Below, one piece after another: positions 1 to 9,927 of a stretch of DNA of 64,000 bases. The position numbers were made by a program, and so were the translations under genes. The DNA comes from Branchipolynoe longqiensis (taxonomy: Eukaryota; Annelida; Polychaeta; Phyllodocida; Polynoidae). The stretch is taken from positions 35,519,484-35,583,483 of the forward strand of contig CM059197.1 in assembly GCA_030323885.1 (NCBI GenBank), in the 5' to 3' direction. Below the pieces are notes generated by a model. The model made no database searches. It saw nothing but the letters and a program-made list of their open reading frames with translations, and was not told the DNA's origin. The stretch's first letter is position 1. The number at the start of each line of letters is the position of its first letter.

Positions 1-48
1 TCTGCTCACTTTCAAAACTGTATATAATATACATTCTCTCCACCGTCG

Positions 49-215
49 GTGACTCAGCGTACAGTCAGACGATACCGCCTCCACACGCACACCCACACCA
101 CACACCCTACACCCTACACCCACACCCACACCTACACCTACAACCATACCCACAACTACACCCACACCACACACCCACACCACACACCCACACCTATACC
201 CACACACACACCCAC
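49..215. repeat. CA/CACACC-rich simple repeat
   Basis: Degenerate (CACACC)n and (CA)n tract. The open frame across it is low-complexity (Thr/His/Pro) and is not treated as a gene. Confidence 0.85.
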
Positions 216-342
216 ACACTTAGATCCTCTCATCTTGACAGTGTGGCACTTCTCATATCATCGCCCATTCTTTCCCGCGCTTTATGCCGGAAGTGCTGAC
301 TGACGCGTGCGCAGTGCGCCGTGGCGAGGTCATGGCTCCCGG

Positions 343-620
343 GACCAGACGGAGTTCAGCGTCCGTCTCCCGTTTTCAATCAATCAATCAATAGGATACA
401 GCTATAATAGGCCTTGGACCTGTTAGCCGCTCTTAATTAATAGAAATCGAGACAGTTATTCAGATGTGGTGGATTGTAGCAACTGTCACTGGATCCAAGA
501 TCATGGGATTCAAACCCATGGGTTTGAACCCTGGTCGATTCAAACCAATGACTTAAAAATTGATACTTTTTGCTTCCTAGCCAGGCGCTCGGCATTATTA
601 GGATTGGGCAAGGACTGGTA
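343..620 (+). mobile_element. SINE-1 copy, head A, split
   Basis: The tRNA-like head A (343-376, GACCAG..CGTCCGTCTCCCG) and the body (about 500-620, from GATCATGGGATT to AAGGACTGGT) are colinear with the full copy at 10876. About 120 bp of unrelated sequence separates them, and the copy stops where the LINE-A 3' end begins at 622. It is a nested, broken copy. Confidence 0.7.
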
Positions 621-621
621 A

Positions 622-1525
622 AATATTTATTCATCTGAATATGACATTTGTCAGCGCCGGAGCACTGGTCTTCCGGCCATCTTACTATTGGAATTGACAG
701 TCTAAATAATCTAAGTTTGGTCAGTGCTGTATTAGTCACAGCACCGATCCTGTAGAATTAAGGGAGTCACTCCTGCTGTATAATGTACAGCACCAGTCAC
801 TGTAGTTCATGCAAAAATGGGGAGCAGCATCAAGTAGAAAGTGTATACTCGGGGCAACTCACACAATCGTGGTGGGTTACATTTTTTCTCTTATAAAACA
901 AGCTAAGTTTATATTTGGCAAGTCATTTTGTCTGTCTTATATAATGTTCAATGTTTAAACAGATTGATAGTTGTGTAGGATGTTCGGTGTGTTGATGGTT
1001 TGTTCATGATGGTTAAGGGTGGTGGCAAGGGAGCGGCCCCATTGGGGTGGGTGGTAAGGGGGAAAACCCCACAGGAGAGGATGCGGGGGGGGGGGGGCAG
1101 GAGCTCAGGGCTTTGCTAGTAATTACTGCAGTAGTCATTCAAGGGCCTAAATAACCAGGTGGGCTCTATATGCAATTCTGAAGGCAAGTATTGTTTGTGT
1201 TTCTCTGACTGATAGGGAGGTCATTCCACATGACACTACCTTTGTAGATTGGTGCTCGGATATATTTATTTGTTGAAGGGTGTGGTACATTGAGGGGAGT
1301 GGAGCCTCCTCTTCTTGTTATTCTATTTGCGCGGTCAATGCTTTTTTCATCTTTTGCACGTTTGTGCATTAGTGCCATCAGGTGTAGGTCCCTTCGTTCT
1401 GAGAGAGTATCCAATTTTGCTTTCTTGTGCAGTTCAGCCACACTGAGTGTCTTGCCTTGGTAAACTGTAATCAGTGCTCGGTTCTGAATTCTTTGCAGTT
1501 TGATCTTTTGTTGTTTTTTGGTTCA
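622..1525 (-). mobile_element. LINE-A, 5'-truncated copy (3' end plus RT carboxy terminus)
   Basis: On the minus strand this reads RT carboxy-terminal coding remnant (1166-1520), then a ~500 bp 3' UTR ending at about 622 with GATGAATAAATATTTT. Order, spacing and sequence match the copy at 20656-21925, including the 3' UTR block AGACCAGTGCTCCGGCGC near 650-680. The 5' boundary is taken where similarity to that copy stops. It appears to have inserted into the SINE-1 copy on its left. Confidence 0.75.
1166..1441 (-). pseudogene. LINE-A RT carboxy-terminal fragment, frameshifted
   Basis: This is a remnant of a non-LTR retrotransposon ORF2, downstream of the catalytic RT core. It contains RRDLHLMALMHKRA, DRANRITRRG and APIYKGSVMWNDLP, which align residue for residue with RRNLHLMTLMYKRA, DRTTRVTRRG and APIYKGSVMWNELP in the copy at 21211-21918. 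Just after NDLP the frame is lost: a neighbouring frame continues as ILAFRIAYRAHLVI, matching ILAFKNAYRAHLVI in the other copy, so there is an indel near 1185-1195. The fragment is dead coding sequence. I place it in the broad CR1/L2/Jockey-like group because of the W-N-x-LP and RR-LHLM blocks seen in such ORFs; the exact clade is not resolvable from this piece. Confidence 0.8.
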
Positions 1526-1639
1526 CCATGGGCGCCAAGGTTTCCACATTTTCTGTTGGAGACCACTGTCATCCCTGAACCAAAATGTAGCGTAGTCTTT
1601 GGAACAAGGTGCGGTGCTATTTGTTGGAACGCCCCTCAT

Positions 1640-1727
1640 TAAATTTTTTTAAATTAAATGTAGTTTTATTCATTGAATTATCAATTTTTTTGTCAGCGCC
1701 AGAGCACTGCTCTTCCAGCTATACAGT
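1640..1727 (-). mobile_element. LINE-A 3' end fragment
   Basis: A second LINE-A terminus, in the same orientation and just upstream of the previous copy. On the plus strand it reads T-rich tail, TTATTCATTGAAT, TTTGTCAGCGCCAGAGC, ACTGCTCTTCCAGC. These are the blocks that close the copies at 622 and 20656. Confidence 0.65.
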
Positions 1728-1775
1728 AAACCTGTTTGATACGTAAATGGCACTATTTAGTTTGTTGTTGTTTGG

Positions 1776-1955
1776 GTACATTAGTTGATTAAGCAGGACA
1801 CATTTCAGTTGTGAGCAATTGGTCTTCCTTATTCTACTGTACCTTGCCCTATCCTAGTAATGTCAAATGCCAGGATAGGTAGTGACAAGTATCAATTTTT
1901 AAGTCAGTGGTTTGACTCAACTTGGGTTCGAACTCGAGGGCATCAAATCCTTCAA
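1776..1955 (-). mobile_element. SINE-1 copy with tail B, head truncated
   Basis: On the minus strand it carries the body (TGACTTAAAAATTGATACTT, GCCTAGC-like block) followed by tail B (GAATAAGGAAGACCAATTGC..CTTAATCAACTAATGTACC). Tail B is shared with the copies at 23257 and 29246. Confidence 0.7.
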
Positions 1956-1960
1956 CCTAT

Positions 1961-2478
1961 TGTAAAATATTCTGATAAAACGCATAGGTGGGGGAATGCA
2001 AATGTTCTACTTATGAAAAAGGTATATAGGGCCAGGTGCATAGATGTGTTTATGTAGTTGCTGGTGGTACTTTACTCATTGTAAATAGACATTGTGGTGC
2101 TAGTAGGATAGTGTGTAAGGGGCACTTGGAGCTCTACCCACTACCCCCTCCCCCCTCTGTTAGTCACGGATCACCACACACTCAGCTCAGGGCAGGTGGT
2201 GACCAAAGGGGCCACGCCGCTTGGTGGTGGTGGGCAGATCACTGTAACCATGGGGACACAGGAATGCTTGATGTTCATTGGTAGAGCTGTAGATGCTTGA
2301 TTCTCATTGGAGAATACGGTCAGGTGATATGCCATACTGGATCCATGTACCACTATAAATAATAAACCTGAGGGCTTGGCTCTCTCTCTACTTTTACTCT
2401 TCCTTTCTCTTTTTGCCTGTATTGATTTCACCATAGCCTGCCTTCACAACCACAGATTCCAAGCCGTGGACTTTACAC
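1961..2478 (-). mobile_element. T3 element copy 1, with 3 bp duplication TAT
   Basis: 518 bp. The reverse complement is similar along its length to 24588-25125 and 47825-48343. Termini on the minus strand are GTGTAAAGTCCACGG and CAGAATATTTTACA. The flanking trinucleotide TAT occurs at 1958-1960 and 2479-2481. No coding capacity. It is probably a non-autonomous DNA transposon (see findings). Confidence 0.7.
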
Positions 2479-2582
2479 TATGATAACCTTGTCTGTAGGA
2501 CTTCACAACGAATGCAATGGATAGTGACCCAAACCACAGGAGCCAGCGTAACACTTTTTAAATTTTAAAAAATATATGTTGT

Positions 2583-2620
<38 letters not shown>
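2583..2620. repeat. 38-base poly-G tract
   Basis: An uninterrupted run of about 38 G. It is the longest of several in the window (others at 16162, 17461 and 25255). Exact length is likely unreliable in the assembly. Confidence 0.9.
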
Positions 2621-2621
<1 letters not shown>

Positions 2622-2739
2622 AATATATGAATGTGGATGTCATATGGCATAATAGCAATAGTTCGTTTCGTTAACAATTCCTCACATTTTTTGTTTAAAG
2701 AAAAAGGGGGAAAATATATTAGGTTGATCATTATATTTA

Positions 2740-2957
2740 TACTGAATGTACATTGAATGTAGTTGAACATACTTGAACATACCTGAACGTTCCGGCATCC
2801 ATGCCGTAACGTATTTATCCGTACCAAAACCTGTCGTACCTTAATGTTTTTCACTGTAGTTTAAAGTACTTACACCACGTTTGACCCACGTTAATCTATC
2901 CTATGTTCAACTACGTTCAACTACGTTCACTAACGTGTATGTGACCAGGGCTTAAGA
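2740..2957. mobile_element. GTCACACTAC-group element, one-ended (E5)
   Basis: The right end, TTCACTAACGTGTATGTGAC then CAGGGCTTAAG, is the same terminus as in the 12617-12866 element. Inside are repeated GTTGAACATA/GTTCAACTACG units. A matching left terminus is missing; sequence to the left runs into an unrelated A/T-rich stretch and the poly-G tract. Confidence 0.5.
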
Positions 2958-3177
2958 TGTTGCTAGGACATAAAACAACAACAAAAAACTAAATATACAT
3001 ACATGTATCTCTAATAAATTAACTATGACATGTGATATGAAGAGTGAGTAATATATCTTTACCGCGATCTATGATGCACAGTGTGGCTTCTACACACAAC
3101 TTGTGTTGTTACCACTGCTGTCAGAAGTGGAAATCCTCTAGTGAGACCTTTTCCTATAAACAGTTCCTATATGCAAC

Positions 3178-3214
3178 ACAGTGAACTACTACCCACAGCA
3201 TTAGTTCTTCAACT
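3178..3214 (+). repeat. Isolated monomer of the 40 bp minisatellite
   Basis: ACACAGTGAACTACTACC followed by CACAGCATTAGTTCTT matches one unit of the array at 13083-13960 (GTGAGCTGCTACCCACAAT, ATTAGTTCTT). It stands alone, 10 kb from the array. Confidence 0.6.
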
Positions 3215-3255
3215 GACGGGAGGTAGCGGTGGTGGAAGTTATTGCACATTGATTC

Positions 3256-3670
3256 TTAAGTGCCTGTCACACTATGCCGGATTCAGCAACAGACAGAATT
3301 GTCTACTCTGGTGGTGATGGGGCGTGATAAGTTTCAAAATGTATTTAAATGTGGCAAAATGTTGCGATATTGGTCAAAGGCCGCCGGACAAATGGACTGA
3401 ACGACATGAAACGTACATCAAAGTACAGGAAATGGATAGCCAAGGATGCTAAGCGACTAAAAAACTAGACCCAAAACGAACAAGAACGCAGACGTCAATC
3501 CAGCGGCATCCGTTCCAAGTTTTTGTGCATGTTCAAAACTTGTATTGGATCGGGGCCAGTATCAATGATTATCAAACGGATAAAACCAGACTTTTTGCCA
3601 GGATATCTAACGGACTTTGTTCAGTTTCTTTCTGTTTCCCCAATCCGGTGATGTGTGACAAAGCCTTTAA
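3256..3670. mobile_element. GTCACACTAC-group palindromic element (E6a)
   Basis: 415 bp bounded by TTAA. The left end is TTAAGTGCCTGTCACAC then TATGCCGGATT. The right end, inverted, is TTAAAGGCTTTGTCACAC then ATCACCGGATT. Similar in inverted orientation to 28676-28996, sharing AATCCGG termini, an AACGGA-rich interior and the GCGGCATCCGTTCC block. No transposase coding sequence. Confidence 0.6.
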
Positions 3671-3850
3671 ATTGGTGATTTTTTTGTGCGGATGGACTGT
3701 GCAATAGTTAGTACACGGCGAACCGGATGTCAAGATGAACACTGTGATAGGACTCGCCGGGCGGCAACGGGGCTCAGTCGGTCCGGTGTGGCATGGTTGG
3801 GTGGCGATGGTACTGAGGGAACGTGGGACACCTGAAGCTACAGGTTGTGT

Positions 3851-4167
3851 GGAATTTTACTTCCTGGCAACATTTAAGGTCATATCAGGACGGGCACGGA
3901 CTTGTGACCGTATGTACTCATGGTGCTATAGTGCTGCCCCACTGGGAAATCATGTGGCTGGCACCATGACATGATATCCCACTCAGTCACATTATCCTAA
4001 TATTGAGCTAACCAGTCCTTGCCCTATCCTATTAATGCTGAGCGCCAAGTTAGGAAGCGGCAATTCTACATTTTGTAAGTCATTGGTTTGACTCGACCGG
4101 GAATCGAACTCCCGATCTCCCACATGGGCTGCCTGCGTTCTCCCTATTCAGCCACCACGTCCGGTCC
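3851..4167 (-). mobile_element. SINE-1, near full length, head B and tail A
   Basis: Minus-strand copy. On the plus strand it starts with the tail (GGAATTTTACTTCCTGGCAA, GGTCATATCAGGACGGG), passes through the body and ends in a tRNA-like head with a B-box match (GGGAATCGAACTCCCG) and GGACGTGGTGGCTGAAT on the coding strand. Confidence 0.8.
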
Positions 4168-4242
4168 TGAAACGACAAAGGGCACTCACTGCATTAGGTC
4201 ATATTTGGTTGGAATTGTTGGCTTTTGGTTCATTTATTGTAA

Positions 4243-4410
4243 ACTATCACAGAACACTACTTTCCACACACAAAAACAGCTTCAGTTTTAGTATTATTAT
4301 TTTCCTTTATGTATTTCTTTATTGCTAAACGTTAGTAAAAAAAAGTTTTCGTGGGAGGGTTTGGGAAACACTAGGCACATGGCAATGAATCGTAGCGGCA
4401 GATGCAGTTA
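4243..4410 (+). repeat. Dispersed ~170 bp repeat, copy 1
   Basis: TAAACTATCACAGAACAC through ACACTAGGCACATGGCAATG is repeated in inverted orientation at 9048-9226. Family unknown. It directly precedes the 24 bp minisatellite. Confidence 0.65.
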
Positions 4411-4489
4411 TTTTAAGGCACAAGTGCCCCTTACAGTCGTAACTGTCTTTGTTTCATTTGATTGTCCCTCTAATGACTTCCCGGTGGCT

Positions 4490-5630
4490 TCCACAATATC
4501 TTCCATATTGGCTTTCATAAAGGCTTGCATACTGGTTTCCACATTAGCTTCCATAATGGTTTCCATAATGACTTCCATAATGACTTCCTTAATGACTTCC
4601 ATAATACTAATAGCTTCAATGTGGGATTCCTGCAATGGATTTTGTCATGGCTTCCACAATAATTTCCATAATGGCTTCGACAATAGCTTTCATAGTGGCT
4701 TACTCAATAGCTTTCATAGTGGCTTACACAATAGCTTTCATAGTGGCCTACACAGTAGCCTTCTTAGTGGCTTACACAATACCTTTCATAGTGGCCTACA
4801 TAATAGCTTTTATAGTGGCTGACACAATAGCTTTCATAGTGGCTTACACAATAGCTTTCATAATGGCCTCCACAATAGCTTTCATAGTGGCTTACGCAAT
4901 AGCTTTCATAGTGGCCTACACAATACCTTTCATAGTGGCCTACACAATAGCTTTCATAGTGTCTTACACAATAGCTTTCATAGTGGCCTACACAATACCT
5001 TTCATAGTGGCTTACACAGTAGCTTTCTTAGTGGCTTACACAATACCTTTCATAGTGGCCTACACAATAGCTTTTATAGCGGCCTACACAATAGCTTTCA
5101 TAGTGGCCTACACAATAGCTTTCATAGTGTCTTACACAATAGCTTTCATAGTGGCTTACACAATGGCTTTCATAGCGGCCTACACAATAGCTTTCATAGT
5201 GTCTTACACAATAGCTTTCATAGTGGCTTACACAATAGCTTTCATAGAAGCCTGCACCATAGCTTTCTTAGTGGCTTCCACAATACCTTTCATAATGGCC
5301 AACATAATAGCTTTATAGCAGCCAACACAATAGCTTTCATAGCGGCCTACACAATAGCTTTCATAGTGGCCCACACAATAGCTTTCATAGTATCTTACAC
5401 AATAGCTTTCATAGTGGCCTACACAATAGCTTTCATAGTGTCTTACACAATAGCTTTCAGAGTGGCCTACACAATAGCTTTCATAGTGTCTTACACGATA
5501 GCTTTCATAGTGTCTTACACAATAGCTTTCATAGTGGCTTATTCGATAGCTTTCATAGTGGCTTCCATAATAGCTTCCACACTTGTTTCTATGGTGCCTT
5601 CCACAGTGGCTTCTACACTGGCTTCAGGAA
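4490..5630. repeat. 24 bp minisatellite (GCTTACACAATAGCTTTCAT-type)
   Basis: About 45 tandem units of 24 bp (ATAGCTTTCATAGTGGCTTACACA). Diverged ATAATGGCTTCC-type units lie at both edges. Because 24 is a multiple of three, a 227-codon plus-strand frame stays open with the 8-residue period IAFIVAYT, a hydrophobic pattern. A downstream frame of 118 codons continues after one interruption. I treat both as repeat-derived. Confidence 0.9.
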
Positions 5631-5839
5631 GTGACATCACCCCATTCCCTGACCCTACACGGCAGACGGAGGGCGGGCCTTGTTTTATTGCTATACCTTC
5701 TGGGTGTGGCTGTTTCCTGTGATAGAGCGAGTGTGTCTGGGTGATAACGAACGATAATAGCCGCTCTAGTGCGAAGAAGCTGAAGCGGCTTACTGCTGGT
5801 GTATTGCCTGAACCGCGCTTCATACTACAGAGGAGACTG

Positions 5840-6228
5840 GATGGGGTGGCGTGGCTGAATCAGCAGAACCCTGGTTCCGATGAAGCCAGGCGTGGACGCA
5901 ATCCCTAGCCAAGTCAAGTTTAGCGCTTTACAAATTTGAAACTTGTTGCCACCTTGCCTGGCACTTAACGTTGCTGGAATAGACTAATGATAGGTTGGCT
6001 CAGTATCAGGATAATGTGAGCGAGTGGGATTGCAGGTAATGATATCACTGATAATGGTAGCCTAATGGGGCAGCACTATGAAGTTGTCATGAGTAAGCAG
6101 TCACAAATCAGTAGTTGTTCTGATATAACCTTGATGTTAGGATGCAAAACCCTCAACAAGGAGCAGTGGAATGAGGAAAACCAATTGTCCACGATTGGAA
6201 AGTTCCCTCCTTAATCAACTAATATACC
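5840..6228 (+). mobile_element. Diverged SINE-1 carrying tail A followed by tail B
   Basis: An old copy. The body (GGTTGGCTCAGTATCAGGAT, GGGGCAGCACTATGAAG) runs into tail A (TGATATAACCTTGATGTTAG). This is immediately followed by tail B (GGAGCAGTGGAATGAGGAAA..TTAATCAACTAATATACC). Other copies have one tail or the other; this one has both in series. Confidence 0.65.
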
Positions 6229-6416
6229 AACAATAAAATGTTTTTTCTTTTCTTTTCCTTCAATGTGAAGCACCCACCACCTCTGATTGCTCCTGACCCT
6301 TGCCCCTCATCCATTACCCTTATCACCTACCCCGAAACTAATAGGCCTATCCACATGTTGGAGATATTAAATCAAAGCAGTTTGCTAGTTTTGTATGTGT
6401 TTAAACATTATTTCAT

Positions 6417-6762
6417 TTAAAGTTGCAGAGTCCGATGGTCTTGAGTTTCAGAAATTTTCTGAGATAAATAGATTAGGTTCATCATTATAATATACCTTAC
6501 TTTAGCATGAAGTAACTTTTATTTGATATTTGAAGCGCAACCATGCAAAATTAATTTTGGCAAGCTTGCCAAAACTCTGACACCATAGGCTGCACCATAG
6601 TCTGCAGTAATGGGATCTATTCAATTGCCTCACTATTCCCGTCTGTGTGCCGACAGATGCGTAATAAGTGCATCAGTATCTAAGCTAGATATTTAGAATC
6701 AAATTTAGATCATTGTTTTGGTTTTGAAAATTTGATGATTTCATCCGACTATGCAGCTTTAA
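6417..6762 (+). mobile_element. TTAA-flanked ~350 bp MITE, copy 1
   Basis: Starts TTAAAGTTGCAGAGTCCGAT and ends ATCCGACTATGCAGCTTTAA. Internal landmarks shared with the other copies are GGCAAGCTTGCCAAAACTC, CACCATAGGCT and GCATCAGTATCTAAG. No open frame. Confidence 0.85.
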
Positions 6763-6784
6763 CGTGAAGCGCCCACCCCCTCTG

Positions 6785-6885
6785 CTTGCTCCTGACCCCT
6801 ACCCCTCACCCTTATCCCCCCCCCCCCCCTTCTACTCCCCACACCTCTCCTCATCCTCATCCTCATCCTCATCCTCATCCTGCTA
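6785..6885. repeat. C-rich / (CTCATC)n simple repeat
   Basis: Poly-C followed by tandem CTCATC units. The open frames here are low complexity. Confidence 0.8.
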
Positions 6886-7073
6886 TCCCCTGCTTACGTC
6901 ACTGCTCACGTGATAGATGGCGCTTCGTGGAGCCGCCACCAGGGGGTGCTGACGGCGGTACAATGGGCGCGAGCGGCGGTCCCCCTGCAGTGTCAGACGG
7001 CTCGTCTGTCACAGCTAACAACGGCCGGGCCTGCCGACAACAACCAGCGCCGTGACGCGCCTGCTATCTGGTA

Positions 7074-7504
7074 CCGGTGTGGCGGTCTCCGATGCCACAA
7101 GGCTGATATGCCAATCACCCGAGCCACTTTTTGGCGCATGCGCACATCCTGCAGACTCGGGTCGAATAATCGAATACGGTTCTCCGCGTAATTATTTATT
7201 TTAATAACAAATATACGTACAGCAAAATAGGATTTGAGTTTTATGTCCTGGCACCATCTAAGGTCATATTAGGACGGGTACCGATTTGTAACTGCGCGCA
7301 CTTATGACGACTCCACTCGCGGTGTTTGATTTGAAATTCTGACGACTCGGATGACCCGAGTCGCCCGGGTCGTGTTAATCGATTACGGCCTTTGAGACTG
7401 GCTCAGTTTTGACGCATGCGCAGACGATGCTGTTGGATTCTGACGCATGAGCAGAAGCGACATTTGGCATATCAGCCTTGTGGCATCGGAGACCGCCACA
7501 CCGG
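7074..7504. mobile_element. Palindromic element with perfect 41 bp inverted ends
   Basis: Positions 7074-7114 and 7464-7504 are perfect reverse complements over 41 bases (CCGGTGTGGCGG..GATATGCCAA). Weaker inverted similarity (GCGCATGCGCA, AATCGATTACGG) continues inward. The centre holds a SINE-1 tail fragment at 7233-7312 (minus; ATGTCCTGGCACCATC, GGTCATATTAGGACGGG), probably a later insertion. Confidence 0.75.
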
Positions 7505-7599
7505 CAGCCTCAGCCTCCCCATGTGTGGGCGCGCCACTAGTCGGCCTGTATCGGGTAGCTGCTGTGTGATGGTTTGTTTGTTTTGTTTGTTGTTTGTTG

Positions 7600-7648
7600 T
7601 TGTTTTACGTCCTAGCAACATCTAAGGTCATATCAGGACGGGCTGTGT
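7600..7648 (-). mobile_element. SINE-1 tail A fragment
   Basis: TTGTTTTACGTCCTAGCAAC then ATCTAAGGTCATATCAGGAC: only the terminal ~50 bp of the SINE, typical of a heavily 5'-truncated insertion. Confidence 0.75.
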
Positions 7649-8165
7649 GATGGAGTCGTTCCGATTACATCCGCTACTCATTATTAATTTTTTTTAGGGA
7701 AACAGTTTTTTTGCTGTTTTTTTTTTTACCAAAAGTTCATTTTCCATTTTTAACCTGAAAACTCTTTTAGTTTTACTGTTGATTTTTTTTATCATATATA
7801 CCACTTGTGATTTTACCATAGTTGCATGCTATTGTCGGTGTACATTAGTGTGCTCTATTTTACCTGTTTGAAATGTAATTTAGTTTTAGGTTCATATGTT
7901 TAACCATTCACCCCCAATAGCCGATGTTTACTTTTTGTACTGGGCGGCAGCTGAAAATCAATAGAACAAACATATATTGGAAAGAAAACAATCTGACAAT
8001 GTCTGGTTTTAATCTCTATAGTATGTTGCATTCCATGTATTTGATACAACACACAGTAATGTTTATAATTGGTTATGATCTTCCTCATATCTTGCTTACA
8101 GTGGTCGTAAATCACATTTATGACAACAGGTCTTCCTTAGGTATCTGGTCAGCATACATCGTTGG
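7649..8165. other. Unassigned A/T-rich stretch
   Basis: T-rich DNA with no recognisable gene or family. The first half of the open frame that later crosses 8166-8469 lies here but has no recognisable domain. Confidence 0.5.
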
Positions 8166-8480
8166 TAATACCCAAGTCACACTACTGCTTGTGACCACTT
8201 TGCGACCACAACAAAGGGGTGGTCGGAAAGTGGTCTTCAACACTCGCCGACCTCCTTGCGGCCATTTTGTGTCGCAAGGAGGTTGCAGCTACTGCACTAA
8301 TAACCTCCTTGCGACCAAAATGGTCGCTCAGAGGTCGGTGACCATTACTTTGGTCGCACGGAGGTCCGAAGGAGGTCGCAATGAGGTGGGTTCTTTGGTC
8401 CAAAGTGGTCGCAAGGTAATCGCAAGGTGGTCGCAATGTTGTTGCAAGTGGTCGCAAGCCGTAGTGTGACTGCAGCTTTA
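8166..8480. mobile_element. GTCACACTAC-group palindromic element (E3)
   Basis: The left end AGTCACACTACTGCTTGTGA and the inverted right end AGTCACACTACGGCTTGCGA face each other. The interior is packed with GGTCGCAA/TTGCGACC units and nested hairpins (CCTCCTTGCG..CGCAAGGAGG). The same termini and internal unit occur at 42549-42728. Long open frames on both strands here are by-products of the repeat. Confidence 0.75.
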
Positions 8481-8540
8481 GCAGTTCTTGTGCAATAGAG
8501 AGTTACACTGGGACATGGTTGGATTCTAGTCACACTGACA

Positions 8541-8880
8541 GGACCAGACGGGATGGCTGAATGAGTTAGGGCGTCCGTCTCCCGTGTTGGTAGATCGTGG
8601 GGTCAAGCATTCGAACCCTGGTCGAGTCAAACCAATCACTTAAAAATTGATACTTGTTGCTTCCTAGCCTGGCGCTCAGCATTATTAGGATATGGCAAGG
8701 ACTGGTTTGCTCAGTGTCAGGCTAATGTGACTGAGGGGGATATCAGGTCATGGTGCGGGTGGCCTGGTCTTCCAGTGGGGAAGCACTATAAAGTCGCCAT
8801 GAGTGCGCACTGTCACAAGTCGGTACCCGTCCTGATATGACCTTAGATGCTGCTGGGACGTAAAACAACAACAAACAAAC
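8541..8880 (+). mobile_element. SINE-1, full length, head A and tail A (type copy)
   Basis: A complete copy of about 340 bp. Head A is tRNA-like, with A-box region GATGGCTGAATGAGTTAGGG and B-box region ATTCGAACCCTGG. The body runs through GACTTGTTGCTTCC..GGCTAATGTGACTGAG..GGGGAAGCACTATAAAGTCG. Tail A is CCTGATATGACCTTAGATG with (AAC)n/(AAAC)n. It would depend on a LINE for mobility, as SINEs generally do. Confidence 0.9.
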
Positions 8881-9047
8881 AAATGCACTGGCAGCATTGG
8901 AACCGGTATGAGCGAGCACCACTCGACCTATCAGGCAGTGAAGCCGGGGAAGGGGGTGGGTGGGCAAAAAAAAACCACTACTTACAGTACACCTAAAAAG
9001 GTTGACACCAACAAAAATCCAGCACCATAATTAATATTGCAGGACTA

Positions 9048-9226
9048 TGCTGATGTGGGAGGGCAGCTCACGATTCATTGCCATGTGCCTAGTGTTTCCA
9101 TAATCCTCACACAGAAATACTTTTTTTTTTAATGTTAAAAAAAAAGAAATGCACAAATAAAAATAATAATACTAAAACTGAACCTGTTTTTGTGTGTGGA
9201 AACTAGTGTTATGGGATAGTTTACTT
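9048..9226 (-). repeat. Dispersed ~170 bp repeat, copy 2
   Basis: Reverse complement of the 4243-4410 repeat (CATTGCCATGTGCCTAGTGT .. GTGTTATGGGATAGTTTA), with an expanded T/A run inside. Confidence 0.65.
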
Positions 9227-9284
9227 TAATGACCACTTTCGACTGTATTTGGTGATATATGGTTTGTGATAGCAGGTATTGCAG

Positions 9285-9907
9285 GTATTGCAGGTATAGC
9301 AATACCTCAGGGAGTTTGATGCCCCTGCCTTGCAGAGTTGTAAACCACTGCCTTGTGGTACAGGTTCTTGACAGAACCGAAGGCTAAGGGAGCAAACCCT
9401 AAACAGAAAACCATGTCACTGTGGCAGCATTAAGGGCGGTTGATGTATGGAACTCCCAACATCTCCCGACCAGCCACTGCAGGGACAAATAGTTTTGCGC
9501 TTGTCTGGACATGTTCTTGCAGGTGTGAAACCTCTATTTGCTCCCTGAGAGAGTGCTGCTGGTAACTTGCAAAAGCCAGCAGCACTTCAACACTTTTGCA
9601 GGGAGCTTTCATGAAATGTAATACTCAAACAGACGGGGCTGCCCTCTATGGAAGATCTTCTGATCAAAAAGAATCTCCGGTGGACTGGACAGCTCATGAG
9701 GATGTCATCAGACAGGCTACCAAAGCAGGTCCTCTATTCTCAACTGTCTTCTGGTTCAAGGATACCATCAAGAGAAACCTGAAGCTGAGAGACATTAAGA
9801 CCGACTCATGGATGCAATTCTCACAGCAGGGAGCTAAATGGAGAGCGGCAGTCAAGTAATGAAAGCAGTCTTTGTCGCATCGCGACCGACAGCATGATGA
9901 TGAAGAT
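9285..9907 (+). mobile_element. LINE-B copy (ORF2 carboxy terminus, very short 3' UTR, ATG-rich tail)
   Basis: Matches 16650-17113 in inverted orientation. It ends 48 bp after the stop codon in GCATGATGATGAAGATGG. The shared 5' part (9285-9617) has no clear coding assignment and could come from a different element. The inverted copy lacks the segment 9618-9778. Confidence 0.7.
9596..9859 (+). pseudogene. LINE-B ORF2 carboxy-terminal remnant
   Basis: The terminal ~60 residues follow the ending known for many invertebrate LINE ORF2 proteins: an alphabetically eroded WTGH-R-x-P block (VDWTAHEDVIRQATK), then FKDTIKRNLKLRDI, DSWMQFSQQGAKWRAAVK and stop. In intact relatives this reads roughly as a KRYKDxLKxxLkxxxI block followed by WexxAxdRxxWR. 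The family assignment rests on that pattern from memory. Upstream of about 9620 the frame has no support, so the printed ATG at 9596 is not meaningful. Short and truncated; not functional. Confidence 0.65.
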
Positions 9908-9927
9908 GGTTTGTGAATTGGAGCAAG

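Noticed and set aside
4322..5722. Hydrophobic repeat frames as a membrane protein
   Set aside because: Follows from a 24 bp repeat lacking stops; interrupted once and without flanking gene signals.
8182..8469. Frames on both strands across the GGTCGCAA palindrome
   Set aside because: Result of inverted micro-repeats, not shared as protein with the sister element at 42549.
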